A stretch of DNA of 16,256 nt from Blastocladiella britannica (Eukaryota; Blastocladiomycota; Blastocladiomycetes; Blastocladiales; Blastocladiaceae). Numbering within the stretch: position 1 is the first letter of the stretch; each line of letters begins with the position of its first letter. Position numbers and translations under genes: made by a program. The stretch lies in contig MU624951.1 of NCBI GenBank assembly GCA_025349905.2, positions 1 to 16,256 of the forward strand, given 5' to 3'. The notes beneath the pieces are model-generated. The model worked only from the letters and a program-made list of their open reading frames with translations. It was not told the DNA's origin and searched no databases. Of this stretch, positions 16,036 to 16,256 are shown piece by piece.

Positions 16036-16256
16036 ATGGATTCATTCAATCGGCCCACCCAGCCCACCGCTCGCCCGCACTCGGGCCGCCATCCTCGTGC
16101 TCCTCGTCCTTGCCCTCCTCGACCGCCGGCACAAAAGCGCACACACAAAAGCAGCTGCTGCAAAAGGTTCGACCTTCAACTTCCTAGCCTTGGAGCCCGG
16201 GCCAGGAGAGACGATTTTGCCTGTCGAAAGGTTTGGTGTGTGAGCGATCAAGTTGC
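16036..16256 (+). CDS. Possible 5' end of a plus-strand gene running off the window
   Basis: From an ATG at 16036 a frame stays open to the last base (about 73 codons), beginning MDSFNRPTQPTARPHSG and continuing Pro/Arg-rich, then Cys-containing. This ATG lies right beside the TATA-like element, so if that element is real, translation would start further in. Other frames are also long here, including a minus-strand frame from 16251. No family is recognised and a chance open frame in GC-rich DNA is quite possible. Confidence 0.15.
   Translation, partial: MDSFNRPTQPTARPHSGRHPRAPRPCPPRPPAQKRTHKSSCCKRFDLQLPSLGARARRDDFACRKVWCVSDQV

Larger units (their letters stand above)
15140..16256. other. Intergenic stretch upstream of the hydrolase gene, to the window end
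   Basis: No confident gene. The first 700 bases are AT-rich with a T run at about 15432-15444 and many stops. The middle holds a 12-bp motif present three times (15801-15883) and a CACGTG hexamer at 15917-15922. A TATA-like TATATAAA lies at about 16027-16034. From there to the end the DNA is GC-rich with frames open on both strands, suggesting that a neighbouring gene begins near or beyond the edge. No tRNA or mobile element features were seen. Confidence 0.5.

Noticed and set aside
1..16256. tRNA, rRNA, CRISPR array or bacterial-type operon
   Set aside because: No T-loop/A-box pairs, no regularly spaced repeats of CRISPR type and no ribosome-binding-site-linked gene strings; the window is spliced eukaryotic DNA.

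Overview
This is eukaryotic nuclear DNA, most likely from a fungus, and plausibly an early-diverging zoosporic lineage (chytrid or blastocladian-like; this is an inference). Exons are GC-rich. Twelve short GT-AG introns of about 53-71 nt were placed by reading phase and protein homology, intergenic spacers are tiny, and trinucleotide tracts are frequent. The gene set (cytosolic PheRS beta, RanGAP, ENY2/Sus1, PSMG3, an ABHD3/EHT1-type hydrolase) is conserved nuclear housekeeping. There is no bacterial, organellar or viral character.

Layout. 122-535(-): small His-rich/acidic protein with one predicted membrane segment, unrecognised. 953-6245(+): four-exon MTMR14 (Jumpy)-type phosphoinositide phosphatase of about 1703 aa, with a very long disordered C-terminus that still carries two MTMR14 tail motifs. 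6246-8563: about 2.3 kb with no confident gene. It holds a (CA)16 microsatellite, a degenerate F-box-like reading frame on the minus strand, and several orphan coding-looking stretches; it may be a gene graveyard or contain poorly resolved intron-rich genes. 8564-10597(-): five-exon phenylalanyl-tRNA synthetase beta, 589 aa. 10774-11979(+): single-exon RanGAP (RNA1), 401 aa. 12064-12723(-): two-exon proteasome assembly chaperone PSMG3-like, 200 aa. 12765-13162(+): three-exon ENY2/SUS1, 93 aa. 13198-15139(-): five-exon alpha/beta hydrolase, 568 aa. 15140-16256: intergenic, with a 12-bp motif present three times and an open frame running off the window end.

Organisation. Genes alternate strand. 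Three head-to-head pairs (small membrane protein/MTMR14, FRS1/RNA1, PSMG3/ENY2) have start codons separated by 417, 176 and only 41 bp. Two tail-to-tail pairs (RNA1/PSMG3, ENY2/hydrolase) have stops separated by 84 and 35 bp. The genes do not form one pathway; shared promoters and compactness are the theme. No mobile element, CRISPR array, tRNA or rRNA was seen.
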